A DNA stretch of 11,173 nucleotides. Origin: Candidatus Omnitrophota bacterium. GTDB taxonomy: Bacteria; Omnitrophota; Gorgyraeia; Aquiviventales; Aquiviventaceae. Positions within the stretch are counted from its first letter, which is position 1. Each line of letters begins with the position of its first letter. Made by a program: the position numbers and the translations under genes. Of the stretch, positions 1 to 5,903 are shown piece by piece. Location: contig JACPAW010000137.1 in NCBI GenBank assembly GCA_016180605.1, positions 1-11,173 of the forward strand, read 5' to 3'. The notes under the pieces are model-generated. The model worked only from the letters and a program-made list of their open reading frames with translations, had not been told where the DNA came from and made no database searches.

Positions 1-310
1 CTGGTCGGGAATTAGGCCTCATCGGGATTATCTTCCCTACTGCGTTTCCAAAGCGGGTGTGATCGCACTGACCAAGGCTTTGGCCAAGGAACTAGCCCCT
101 AACATTCAGGTCAATGCGATCGCCCCAGGACCGGTGCTTGCCCCGGAAGAGATGGCGGCATCGCAGCGCAAGCGGATTGCCAAACTGGTGCCTTTGAAGC
201 GCTGGGGTAGCCCCCAAGACATCGTGAATACGGTTTTGTTTCTAATCGAAGGGACCGACTTCATGACCGGCTCCACGATCTTTGTCGACGGAGGAAGACT
301 CATCGCCTAG
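1..310 (+). CDS. SDR family oxidoreductase, pteridine reductase-like (C-terminal part)
   Basis: The frame is open from base 2 and the gene is cut by the window edge, so the N-terminal Rossmann glycine motif is not visible. The segment YCVSK (Tyr codon 38-40, Lys codon 50-52) is the YxxxK catalytic pair of classical short-chain dehydrogenases. It is followed by VNAIAPGPV and the usual C-terminal end, FMTGSTIFVDGG. The GPVLAPEEM stretch after the PG turn resembles FolM/PTR1-type pteridine reductases rather than FabG. The downstream neighbour is a tetrahydropterin synthase and folB lies just beyond, which supports NADPH-dependent reduction of a pterin. Substrate assignment is inference; SDR membership is certain. 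The stop is TAG at 308-310, and a heptad hairpin begins five bases later. Confidence 0.9.
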   Translation, partial: WSGIRPHRDYLPYCVSKAGVIALTKALAKELAPNIQVNAIAPGPVLAPEEMAASQRKRIAKLVPLKRWGSPQDIVNTVLFLIEGTDFMTGSTIFVDGGRLIA

Positions 311-315
311 TGAAC

Positions 316-400
316 AGAGGTCAGAAGTCAGAAAACAGAAGTCAGAGGGTAATTGCATGTCCTACGACTTCTGACATCTGATTTCTGACATCTGACTTCT
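316..400. repeat. Heptad-repeat hairpin 1 (AGAAGTC type)
   Basis: The left arm is a run of 7-base units: AGAGGTC (316), AGAAGTC (323), AGAAAAC (330), AGAAGTC (337), then AGA. The right arm, read on the - strand from 400 down to 366, is five units: AGAAGTC, AGATGTC, AGAAATC, AGATGTC, AGAAGTC. Arms 316-346 and 370-400 pair with only four differences over 31 positions; one of these is a G-T wobble in + strand RNA. The loop is about 20 bases. The element fills the whole gap between the SDR stop and queD and ends five bases before the queD ATG, where a Shine-Dalgarno sequence would normally be. No good SD is visible there. Confidence 0.9.
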
Positions 401-405
401 ATCTC

Positions 406-834
406 ATGTACACTGTTACGAAAGTCATCCACTTTTGTTATGGCCACCGGCTGCTCCATTACAACGGAAAATGCCGCGATCTGCATGGGCACAATGGGCG
501 GGTGGAAATTGAACTGGCCTGTGAAAAATTGGACTCACGAGGGATGGTGCGGGATTTTACGGAGATTAAGCAGACCATCCAGGGTTGGATCGATAAACAC
601 CTGGACCATAAAATGATCTTAAATCGAAAGGACCCAGCACTTTCTTTTCTACGAAAGCTCGGGGAACCTTTTTATGCCCTCAATGCAAACCCAACGGCAG
701 AGAACATCGCCAAATTAATCTATGAACAAACGGTTCGCTTGGGATTTGCCGTGCGGATCGTCCGCTTATGGGAAACAGAGCACTCATACGCGACCTATCA
801 AGCAGCCAGCCGCCGCAATTCCACTGCCGCATAG
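406..834 (+). CDS. queD: 6-pyruvoyl/6-carboxytetrahydropterin synthase family protein
   Basis: This 142-residue protein has the expected family length. His14, His27 and His29 (in YGHRL and LHGHN) form the zinc site. Cys23 in the pattern CxxxHGH is the catalytic cysteine of the QueD/PTPS type, and Glu123 in the C-terminal ETEH is the conserved glutamate. The family converts 7,8-dihydroneopterin triphosphate to 6-carboxy-tetrahydropterin (queuosine route) or 6-pyruvoyl-tetrahydropterin. With a pteridine-reductase-like SDR just upstream, a role in making a reduced pterin cofactor is as plausible as one in queuosine, so the symbol marks the family and not a proven pathway. The 3' end overlaps the convergent folB by 37 bases. 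The start is the first ATG, directly after a repeat hairpin and without a clear SD. Confidence 0.9.
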   Translation: MYTVTKVIHFCYGHRLLHYNGKCRDLHGHNGRVEIELACEKLDSRGMVRDFTEIKQTIQGWIDKHLDHKMILNRKDPALSFLRKLGEPFYALNANPTAENIAKLIYEQTVRLGFAVRIVRLWETEHSYATYQAASRRNSTAA

Positions 835-1148
835 CCAAGATCCGCAAGTGCCTTCTTCTTGATCCGCACGAATACCCACGGAACTCCGAAGTCTTCCAAG
901 AGCCGGTTGGCGATCTGATCCGCTAGGGTTTCCATCAGACGGAAGCTGCGGCTTTGGGAAAGCTCTTTTACGCGTGCCACAACCCTTGCATAGTCGATCG
1001 CAAAAGAGACGTCGTCTTTCTGAGCGACTTTCGCCGCATCCGTGGGAATTTCCAAATCGATCCAAACCGGCTGGGCAGTGGCGCGCTCCTCTTCCTTAAC
1101 CCCTAGATGACAGAGCAGCTTCAAATCGACGTGCGGGATGATTGGCAA
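798..1148 (-). CDS. folB: Dihydroneopterin aldolase
   Basis: FolB cleaves 7,8-dihydroneopterin to 6-hydroxymethyl-dihydropterin and glycolaldehyde in folate synthesis. The 116-residue protein aligns over the full family length: LLCHLGVKEEERATAQP near residues 11-27 with the substrate-binding Glu region, IDYARVV with Tyr53, LMETLADQIA (71-80) and RIKKKALADLGYAAVEL (95-111) carrying the catalytic Lys. The start is TTG at 1148. It is the first possible start after an in-frame stop, and it places the N-terminus exactly where family members begin. The gene overlaps the 3' end of nuoH by 53 bases with no clear SD, so translation probably depends on ribosomes finishing nuoH. Its own 3' end overlaps queD. 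FolX cannot be excluded. Confidence 0.88.
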   Translation of the reverse strand: MPIIPHVDLKLLCHLGVKEEERATAQPVWIDLEIPTDAAKVAQKDDVSFAIDYARVVARVKELSQSRSFRLMETLADQIANRLLEDFGVPWVFVRIKKKALADLGYAAVELRRLAA

Positions 1149-2367
1149 GAATCAATAGCCAGTAGCTCAATGCCAAAATGGCAGCGCTTAAAAACCATCC
1201 TATGAAGGAGTCGCGCCAGAACCACCATAGGCCAGCAGCCAAGATATTGATCAACGCCATCGGCAGCAGAAATTTCCAGGCTAGGCCCATGAGCTGATCG
1301 ACGCGCAGTCGCGGGAATGTACCGCGCAGCCAAACCAATACAAAGACCAGCGCGTATGTTTTTGCAAGAAACCACATCCAAGAAGGAATCGGTTCTTTGA
1401 TCCACACTAAGCCAGCCGCAAGAAGCAGGGCCGTTGCCACCACGCGAACCGGAAGGCTCAATTTCCTAGCCGTAGCAATCAGAGCGCTACCCAAAACCGT
1501 CAGGACCCAGAACGGCACAGCCGGGCCTTGCCAACCGCCGAGGAAAAAGGTCACCGCAAAAGCGCAAACCGCGAAGGCCTCCAGAAACTCGGCCATGTAC
1601 CAAAGCGCAAACTTCATGCCGCTATATTCGGTGTGAAAACCGGCGACCAGCTCGGATTCCGCTTCAGGCATATCAAACGGGGTGCGGTTGACTTCGGCGA
1701 CTCCGCTTAGAAAAAAGATGATCCCGGCTACAAACCCCCACGGAGTGGCAATGAACCACCGCTGGGCCTGTGCTTCCACGATGCCTACGGTAGACATAGT
1801 CCCTGCAATCATGATCACGACCACCGCCGAAAGAACTCCCGGAACTTCATAGGAGATGACCTGGGCCACTCCGCGCATCGCTCCCAAGATAGAAAACTTG
1901 CTGCGCGAAGCCCACCCACCCATGAAAATGGCATAGGCGCTGATCGATGAAATGGCAAAAAAATACAAAAGGCCGACGTTAAGATCCGCCGCGATGAGGT
2001 ACCGGCCAAACGGAAGTACGGCGAAGAGCAAAATAGCCGGAGCGACTGCGAGAATCGGAGCCATCGCATGCAACAATCGATCCGCGCCTTGGGGTGCGAT
2101 GTCTTCCTTGATCAGCATCTTTAAACCATCCGCCATAGGCTGCAATAAACCATAAACGCCTACCCGTGTGGGCCCAAAGCGATTCTGCATCCGGGCAATC
2201 AGCTTGCGCTCGATCCACGTCAGATACATCATGATCAAAGGAGCGACGGCAGCGATAGCCCCGATTGCAATCCCGATCGACACCCAGGGGCGTGCTGACT
2301 CCGGAAACAAGTCGCGCAGCAGAATGGCTGGCTTAACGAATAAGGTTTCAAGAGAAGGCAGGCTCAT
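1096..2367 (-). CDS. nuoH: NADH-quinone oxidoreductase subunit H
   Basis: NuoH is the membrane subunit that joins the Q-module to the proton-pumping arm and forms part of the quinone tunnel. Signatures are NRFGPTRVGVYGLLQPMADG (about residues 62-81), GVAEVNRTPFDMPEAESELV followed by GFHTEYSGMKFA, and RGTFPRLRVDQLMGLAWK near the C-terminus. At 423 residues it is clearly longer than the usual 330-350. The excess is an N-terminal amphipathic segment of about 37 residues and, after the normal end, an extra hydrophobic segment (WFLSAAILALSYWLLILA) and a basic tail. The ATG overlaps the nuoI stop by four bases (ATGA), which indicates translational coupling. Confidence 0.96.
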   Translation of the reverse strand: MSLPSLETLFVKPAILLRDLFPESARPWVSIGIAIGAIAAVAPLIMMYLTWIERKLIARMQNRFGPTRVGVYGLLQPMADGLKMLIKEDIAPQGADRLLHAMAPILAVAPAILLFAVLPFGRYLIAADLNVGLLYFFAISSISAYAIFMGGWASRSKFSILGAMRGVAQVISYEVPGVLSAVVVIMIAGTMSTVGIVEAQAQRWFIATPWGFVAGIIFFLSGVAEVNRTPFDMPEAESELVAGFHTEYSGMKFALWYMAEFLEAFAVCAFAVTFFLGGWQGPAVPFWVLTVLGSALIATARKLSLPVRVVATALLLAAGLVWIKEPIPSWMWFLAKTYALVFVLVWLRGTFPRLRVDQLMGLAWKFLLPMALINILAAGLWWFWRDSFIGWFLSAAILALSYWLLILANHPARRFEAALSSRG

Positions 2368-2960
2368 GGCGCTTTCGGAGGAAAAACGGGTTGAGGCTTC
2401 GGTCGTTTGGCAGCCAGACGGGCATCCACTTCTGAAGCCTCGGTTGGCTTGATGCGCTGAAAATATTCGTTGGGCTTCAAGAGTTCCTGTTTATTAAGGA
2501 TAAGCGAGCCGAAGCGCTCTGAAGAGGAAAGCTCATATTGATTATCCATCTCGATCGCATCAAAGGGGCACACATCGACGCAAATACGACAAGACATGCA
2601 AATGGAAACATCGATCTTGAATTCCACAGGAAACGTGCGCCCATTGGCTTTTTGGGGTCTTCCCTGCTCATCCTTGGCAGGCCCTGTAATGTAAATGCAC
2701 TGCGGGGGACATTCCTGTTCACAAATCTTGCAGGAAACGCAACGCAGATTATCCGGAGTGCCATCGTAGACCAAAAAGGGGAAATATCGAAACCGCTCGG
2801 CGTGCTTTTGTTTCACATCCGGGTACTCTATCGTCACTAACCCTTCTACCGCAGGCTGCCGCAACCCACGCAGCAAAACCCTGCCCCAGGGATAAGTTTC
2901 CAGGAAGGTGCGGAAAGTTACTCCCATTCCCCGAAGAACACCTGCTCCAATGAAAGCCAT
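2364..2960 (-). CDS. nuoI: NADH-quinone oxidoreductase subunit I (2x[4Fe-4S])
   Basis: This 198-residue ferredoxin-like subunit carries clusters N6a and N6b towards NuoB. It has two CxxCxxCxxxCP motifs: CVSCKICEQECP with Cys 74, 77, 80 and 84, and CMSCRICVDVCP with Cys 121, 124, 127 and 131. An N-terminal amphipathic helix and a Pro/Lys-rich tail frame the domain. The gene lies directly upstream of nuoH, the reverse of the usual H-I order, and directly downstream of nuoD, where E-F-G are normally found. The ATG has only a weak SD (GAGCAG), and a heptad hairpin stops about nine bases upstream of it. Confidence 0.96.
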   Translation of the reverse strand: MAFIGAGVLRGMGVTFRTFLETYPWGRVLLRGLRQPAVEGLVTIEYPDVKQKHAERFRYFPFLVYDGTPDNLRCVSCKICEQECPPQCIYITGPAKDEQGRPQKANGRTFPVEFKIDVSICMSCRICVDVCPFDAIEMDNQYELSSSERFGSLILNKQELLKPNEYFQRIKPTEASEVDARLAAKRPKPQPVFPPKAP

Positions 2961-2970
2961 CTGCTCATTG

Positions 2971-3041
2971 GTTCAAGGTTCAAGGTTCAAGGTTCAAGGC
3001 AACTATTTTTTGCCAAGAGCCTTCAGCCTAGAGCCTTGAGC
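2971..3041. repeat. Heptad-repeat hairpin 2 (GTTCAAG type)
   Basis: The left arm (2971-3000) is four identical units GTTCAAG plus GC. The right arm, read on the - strand from 3041 to 3012, is GCTCAAG, GCTCTAG, GCTGAAG, GCTCTTG plus GC. Each arm is therefore 4x7+2 = 30 bases, around an 11-base loop that contains a T6 run. Position 2 of every unit is T in the left arm and C in the right arm, giving U-G wobbles in + strand RNA but C-A mismatches in the nuo (- strand) mRNA. The element occupies most of the 92-bp nuoD-nuoI gap. Confidence 0.92.
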
Positions 3042-3052
3042 GCCTCTGCTTG

Positions 3053-4177
3053 TTATCGATCCACTTCTCCGAGCACGATATCGATTGAACCGAGAATAAT
3101 GATGGCATCGGCGACTTTGTGACCGATGCACAGATCTTCCAGCACGGTAAGGTTTACAAAACTGGGAGCGCGCACATGGTAACGATAGGGTTGGGGCGAT
3201 CCATCGCTGACAAGATAAAAGCCAAGCTCTCCTTTTGGCGCTTCGATGCGGCCGTAGGCCTCATTTTTAGCCGGTCGGAAAGTGCGCGGGGCTTTACCCA
3301 TGGCAGCCCCTTTCGGACTTATCGCAGGACCTTCTGGAATATCCTTTAAGGCTTGCTGAAGGATCTTCACGCTCTGCCGCATTTCGAGTATCCGGATATA
3401 GTAGCGGTCATACACATCCCCTACCGAACCCAGAGGCACACGAAAAGAAAATCGAGGATAAAGCGAATATCCGTCCACCTTGCGGATGTCGTAGTCTACA
3501 CCACTGGCCCGAAGCATAGGGCCGGTGATGCTGGCATTGACGGCCAGTTCCTTGGAAAGGACTCCGACATTTTGGGCACGCTGGCGGATGATCTCGTTTT
3601 CTGTCAACAGCTTTTCGAATTCATCAAGAAAGTGCGGGTAGTGGTCCACGATCTCTTTGGCTTGTTTGAGCCAGTCCTCGGGCACATCCTGGCGGACACC
3701 CCCTGGCCTGACGTAATTGCACATCATGCGCGAACCGGAAGCCGCCTCAAAAAGATCCAAGATTTTCTCACGCTCACGAAAAGCATAAAGAAGAGGAGTG
3801 CCAAAAGCACCCATATCATTCAAGAGAAATCCGGTTACGGCGGTGTGGTTTACCAAACGTGTGAGTTCCGCCATGATGATCCGCAGATATTCGCCCCGCT
3901 CCGAAGCGGTAATGCCTCCTAGCTTTTCGATTGCAATCGCCAATCCGAAGTTGTTCGACATGGCTGAGAAATAATCCAAGCGGTCGGTAAAGGGGAAACT
4001 TCCGATGTAGGTGATCCCCTCGCCGATTTGCTCGTGATTGCGGTGCAGGTAACCCATCACCGGTTTGAGCTTGACGATCGTCTCTCCATCCAACACCGCG
4101 TTCATCCGGAACACCCCGTGGGTGGAAGGATGCTGCGGCCCGAGGCTGACTTCCAGAAGCTCACCGGCAGTGCTCAT
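3053..4177 (-). CDS. nuoD: NADH-quinone oxidoreductase subunit D (49 kDa type)
   Basis: NuoD forms the quinone-binding site with NuoB at the end of the peripheral arm. The family signature LGPQHPSTHGVFR comes just after the N-terminus, then GYLHRNHEQIGE, RPGGVRQD, the segment GSVGDVYDRYYIR and the C-terminal end SIDIVLGEVDR, so the protein is complete at 374 residues. The start chosen is ATG 4177. It overlaps the nuoC stop (ATGA, four bases) and puts the HPSTHG motif at the normal distance from the N-terminus. A longer reading to 4255 only translates nuoC sequence in another frame. The stop is TAA at 3053-3055. Confidence 0.96.
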   Translation of the reverse strand: MSTAGELLEVSLGPQHPSTHGVFRMNAVLDGETIVKLKPVMGYLHRNHEQIGEGITYIGSFPFTDRLDYFSAMSNNFGLAIAIEKLGGITASERGEYLRIIMAELTRLVNHTAVTGFLLNDMGAFGTPLLYAFREREKILDLFEAASGSRMMCNYVRPGGVRQDVPEDWLKQAKEIVDHYPHFLDEFEKLLTENEIIRQRAQNVGVLSKELAVNASITGPMLRASGVDYDIRKVDGYSLYPRFSFRVPLGSVGDVYDRYYIRILEMRQSVKILQQALKDIPEGPAISPKGAAMGKAPRTFRPAKNEAYGRIEAPKGELGFYLVSDGSPQPYRYHVRAPSFVNLTVLEDLCIGHKVADAIIILGSIDIVLGEVDR

Positions 4178-4653
4178 GGAGAAAGTGTCTCCACAGCGTC
4201 CTGGTCTTCTACGATGTAATCCTTGCGCATGGGATGGCCCTTGAAACCTTCCCACATGAGAATGCGGCGAAGATCGGGATGTCCTTCAAAAACAACGCCA
4301 AAAAGATCGTAAGCTTCCCGCTCCTGAAACTCAGCGCCCCGCCATAGCGGGGTTACGGAAGGCACAGAAGGTTTTTCTCGTTCCACCTTAACCTTTAATG
4401 CCACAGGCCCGTGCTTTTTGAGCATGGAATAAAAATGATAAATGACCTCCATCCGCTCCGGCGGGTAGTCTACAACCGTCAAATTAGCCAGATAGTCCAA
4501 GCTGAAGCGTTCTGTATTTTTCAGACAGCGACAAACGGTAATGAGATCCTTGGAGCTAACAAGTAAGCTGCCCGCTTCCAGGTCTAATGGAACCCCTGGA
4601 AGCAATTCCTGAATGACCGATTTTAACTCTTCAAGAGGAAGCATTTCCTTCAC
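4174..4653 (-). CDS. nuoC: NADH-quinone oxidoreductase subunit C (30 kDa type)
   Basis: NuoC is a structural subunit of the peripheral arm that packs against NuoD. The C-terminal signature EREAYDLFGVVFEGHPDLRR followed by ILMWEGFKGHPMRKDY is clear, and LDYLANLTVVDYP marks the central fold. About 159 residues, a separate polypeptide and not a NuoCD fusion. The start is uncertain. GTG 4653 lies inside a repeated decamer and has no SD; ATG 4644, three codons later, has AAGGAA directly in front but at very short spacing. The 3' end overlaps nuoD by four bases. Confidence 0.94.
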   Translation of the reverse strand: MKEMLPLEELKSVIQELLPGVPLDLEAGSLLVSSKDLITVCRCLKNTERFSLDYLANLTVVDYPPERMEVIYHFYSMLKKHGPVALKVKVEREKPSVPSVTPLWRGAEFQEREAYDLFGVVFEGHPDLRRILMWEGFKGHPMRKDYIVEDQDAVETLSP

Positions 4654-4674
4654 TTTATTTCACTTTATTTCACT
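4651..4674. repeat. Tandem decamer at the nuoB/nuoC junction
   Basis: CACTTTATTT occurs twice in tandem (4651-4660, 4661-4670), followed by CACT. On the - strand it reads as GTGAAATAAA units that contain the nuoB stop and run into the nuoC start region. The period is 10, not 7, and no inverted arm is present, so it is kept apart from the heptad hairpins. Confidence 0.8.
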
Positions 4675-5263
4675 GACCACTGTCCTTCGGTGGCTGCCAG
4701 ACTTCAGGGTTGTAATGGGGCTTAAGCCCTTTTTCGCCAAATTCCGGAATGGCATATTCGGCTTTTTTACTGTCTACCTCAGATGCCATCGATCGGCTTC
4801 GAATGCGCTCTTGCAGACGCATCAAGCCTTCCAAGAGTGCCTGCGGGGTTGGAGGACAGCCTGGGATGTAGACGTCAACGGGAATAAAACGGTCGATTCC
4901 TTTCAGCACATTGTAGCCTTTATGGAATGGCCCGCCGGATGTGGCACAGGCTCCCATGGAAATGACGTATTTAGGCTCTGCCATCTGGTTATAGAGGCGG
5001 ACAACTTGCGGCGCCATCTTCTTGGTAACCGTCCCTGCCACAATCATCAAATCGGCTTGCCGGGGAGAAGCGCGGAAAATCTCCGAACCAAAGCGGGCAA
5101 TATCATAGCGCGAAGCTGCGGTAGCGATCATTTCAATGGCACAACAAGCAAGACCAAACTGTAACGGCCAAATTGAATTGCTCCGGCCCCAGTTCACCAA
5201 TTGGTCCCAGGTAGTCATATAGACACCCTGTTTCTGTAGCTCGCTTTGCAGACCCTTATCCAT
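4670..5263 (-). CDS. nuoB: NADH-quinone oxidoreductase subunit B (cluster N2)
   Basis: NuoB carries the [4Fe-4S] cluster N2 that reduces quinone. The ligands are all visible: the tandem Cys40-Cys41 in FGLACCAIEM, Cys106 in SMGACATSGG and Cys136 in YIPGCPPTP. The start chosen is ATG 5263, giving 197 residues, because AGGTG lies at SD distance upstream. A start at 5302 would add 13 residues that are only translated repeat DNA. The C-terminal tail of about 45 residues is charged and less conserved. A heptad hairpin begins 13 bases upstream of the ATG. Confidence 0.96.
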   Translation of the reverse strand: MDKGLQSELQKQGVYMTTWDQLVNWGRSNSIWPLQFGLACCAIEMIATAASRYDIARFGSEIFRASPRQADLMIVAGTVTKKMAPQVVRLYNQMAEPKYVISMGACATSGGPFHKGYNVLKGIDRFIPVDVYIPGCPPTPQALLEGLMRLQERIRSRSMASEVDSKKAEYAIPEFGEKGLKPHYNPEVWQPPKDSGQ

Positions 5264-5276
5264 AGAATCACCTACA

Positions 5277-5348
5277 AGCACACAGCAATCAGCATACAGC
5301 ACACAGAAACTGCCTTATCTGTATGCTGTTTGCTGTGTGCTGTCTGCT
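5277..5348. repeat. Heptad-repeat hairpin 3 (AGCANAC type)
   Basis: The left arm (5277-5306) is AGCACAC, AGCAATC, AGCATAC, AGCACAC plus AG. The right arm, read on the - strand from 5348 to 5319, is AGCAGAC, AGCACAC, AGCAAAC, AGCATAC plus AG. Both arms are 4x7+2 = 30 bases and match at 25 positions. The loop is 12 bases (5307-5318). Nearly all variation falls on position 5 of the unit. The element lies between the nuoA stop, two bases away, and the nuoB SD, within the operon. Confidence 0.92.
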
Positions 5349-5350
5349 AA

Positions 5351-5710
5351 TCACTGCCACTCCAAAACACCCTTCTTCCATGCGTAGACCAAACCCACCG
5401 CCAGAATGGCGATAAACACCAACATTTCGATAAGCATCGCCGGGCCAAACCCCTTCCATACCAGCGCCCAAGGATAAAGAAAAACCACTTCCACGTCAAA
5501 CAATACGAATAACAGCGCGTAAAGGTAATACTGAACGCGGAATTGCACCCAGGGATCTCCTTCAGAGACCATACCGCACTCGTAGGCAGCCAGCTTGGAA
5601 GGAGACGGTTTCTTCGGGGAGAGCAAGCGAGAAAGCACAAGGGGGGCCACACCAAATCCCACTGACACTACAGCCAAGATTCCAATAAAAGCGTACGCGT
5701 ATCCGTCCAT
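5351..5710 (-). CDS. nuoA: NADH-quinone oxidoreductase subunit A
   Basis: NuoA is a small three-helix membrane subunit beside NuoH at the quinone tunnel. The conserved loop YECGMVSEGDPWVQFRVQYY and the following helix ALLFVLFDVEVVFLYPWAL, with its acidic pair, are both present. 119 residues with three hydrophobic segments, the normal size. It is the first gene of the nuoABCDIH-folB operon. ATG 5710 has no recognisable SD; a promoter lies about 180 bases upstream. Confidence 0.96.
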   Translation of the reverse strand: MDGYAYAFIGILAVVSVGFGVAPLVLSRLLSPKKPSPSKLAAYECGMVSEGDPWVQFRVQYYLYALLFVLFDVEVVFLYPWALVWKGFGPAMLIEMLVFIAILAVGLVYAWKKGVLEWQ

Positions 5711-5734
5711 GGATGTTTCAATGGGGCAGAGCGT

Positions 5735-5884
5735 TCAATTCGAGGAGACTAAAAGCACGAGTGCTTCAGGAAGTAGCGGCGATAATGTACGAGCATCCCC
5801 GATTGACGGTTTGCTCTCCAAAAAAGATGCAGCCTGTTGCACTTTGTCCTGTTGCTCAGCTTCTATCCAGTGGTCCCAGCACAT
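5735..5884 (-). CDS. Possible small ORF (49 codons) ahead of nuoA
   Basis: ATG at 5884 opens a 49-codon frame beginning MCWDHWIEAEQQ and closed by TGA at 5735. It lies between the nuo promoter and nuoA. A TATAAT box ends eight bases before the ATG, so the transcript would start at, or a base or two before, the ATG, making this a leaderless message. No SD is present. The predicted peptide has a charged, Gln-rich first half and a hydrophobic second half (LSPLLPEALVLLV). I recognise no family, and the codon pattern is not decisive. It may simply be 5' untranslated sequence. Confidence 0.3.
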   Translation of the reverse strand: MCWDHWIEAEQQDKVQQAASFLESKPSIGDARTLSPLLPEALVLLVSSN

Positions 5885-5891
5885 TTGTTTT

Positions 5892-5900
5892 ATTATAGCA
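5892..5900 (-). promoter_or_regulatory. Extended -10 promoter of the nuo operon
   Basis: On the - strand, TGC followed by TATAAT (5897-5892) is a perfect -10 hexamer with the TGn extension. No -35 hexamer is seen at 16-18 bases. Transcription would begin near 5885, about 175 bases before nuoA. The 193-bp gap it sits in has no heptad array. It also holds a small inverted repeat, AAGCAC/GTGCTT, near 5753-5766. Confidence 0.6.
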
Positions 5901-5903
5901 TCT

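Noticed and set aside
3001..3012. T6 run near hairpin 2 as an intrinsic terminator
   Set aside because: The T run is in the loop and not after the stem, and it becomes an A run in nuo mRNA; the hairpin lies within an evidently continuous operon.
316..3041. Heptad arrays as a CRISPR or CRISPR-like array
   Set aside because: Units are 7 bases, directly tandem with no spacers, and inverted in the second arm; no cas genes are present.
3353..3922. Long + strand frame inside nuoD (189 codons)
   Set aside because: It is antisense to the strongly conserved nuoD sequence and shows no recognisable domain; similar + strand frames inside pgi and dsbD were rejected for the same reason.
4178..4255. N-terminal extension of NuoD
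   Set aside because: It is nuoC coding sequence in another frame; ATG 4177 overlaps the nuoC stop in the usual ATGA form.
4651..4674. Decamer repeat as a fifth heptad element
   Set aside because: The period is 10, there are only two full copies and there is no inverted arm.
5264..5302. N-terminal extension of NuoB
   Set aside because: The extra 13 codons are translated hairpin arm; ATG 5263 has an SD and fits the family.
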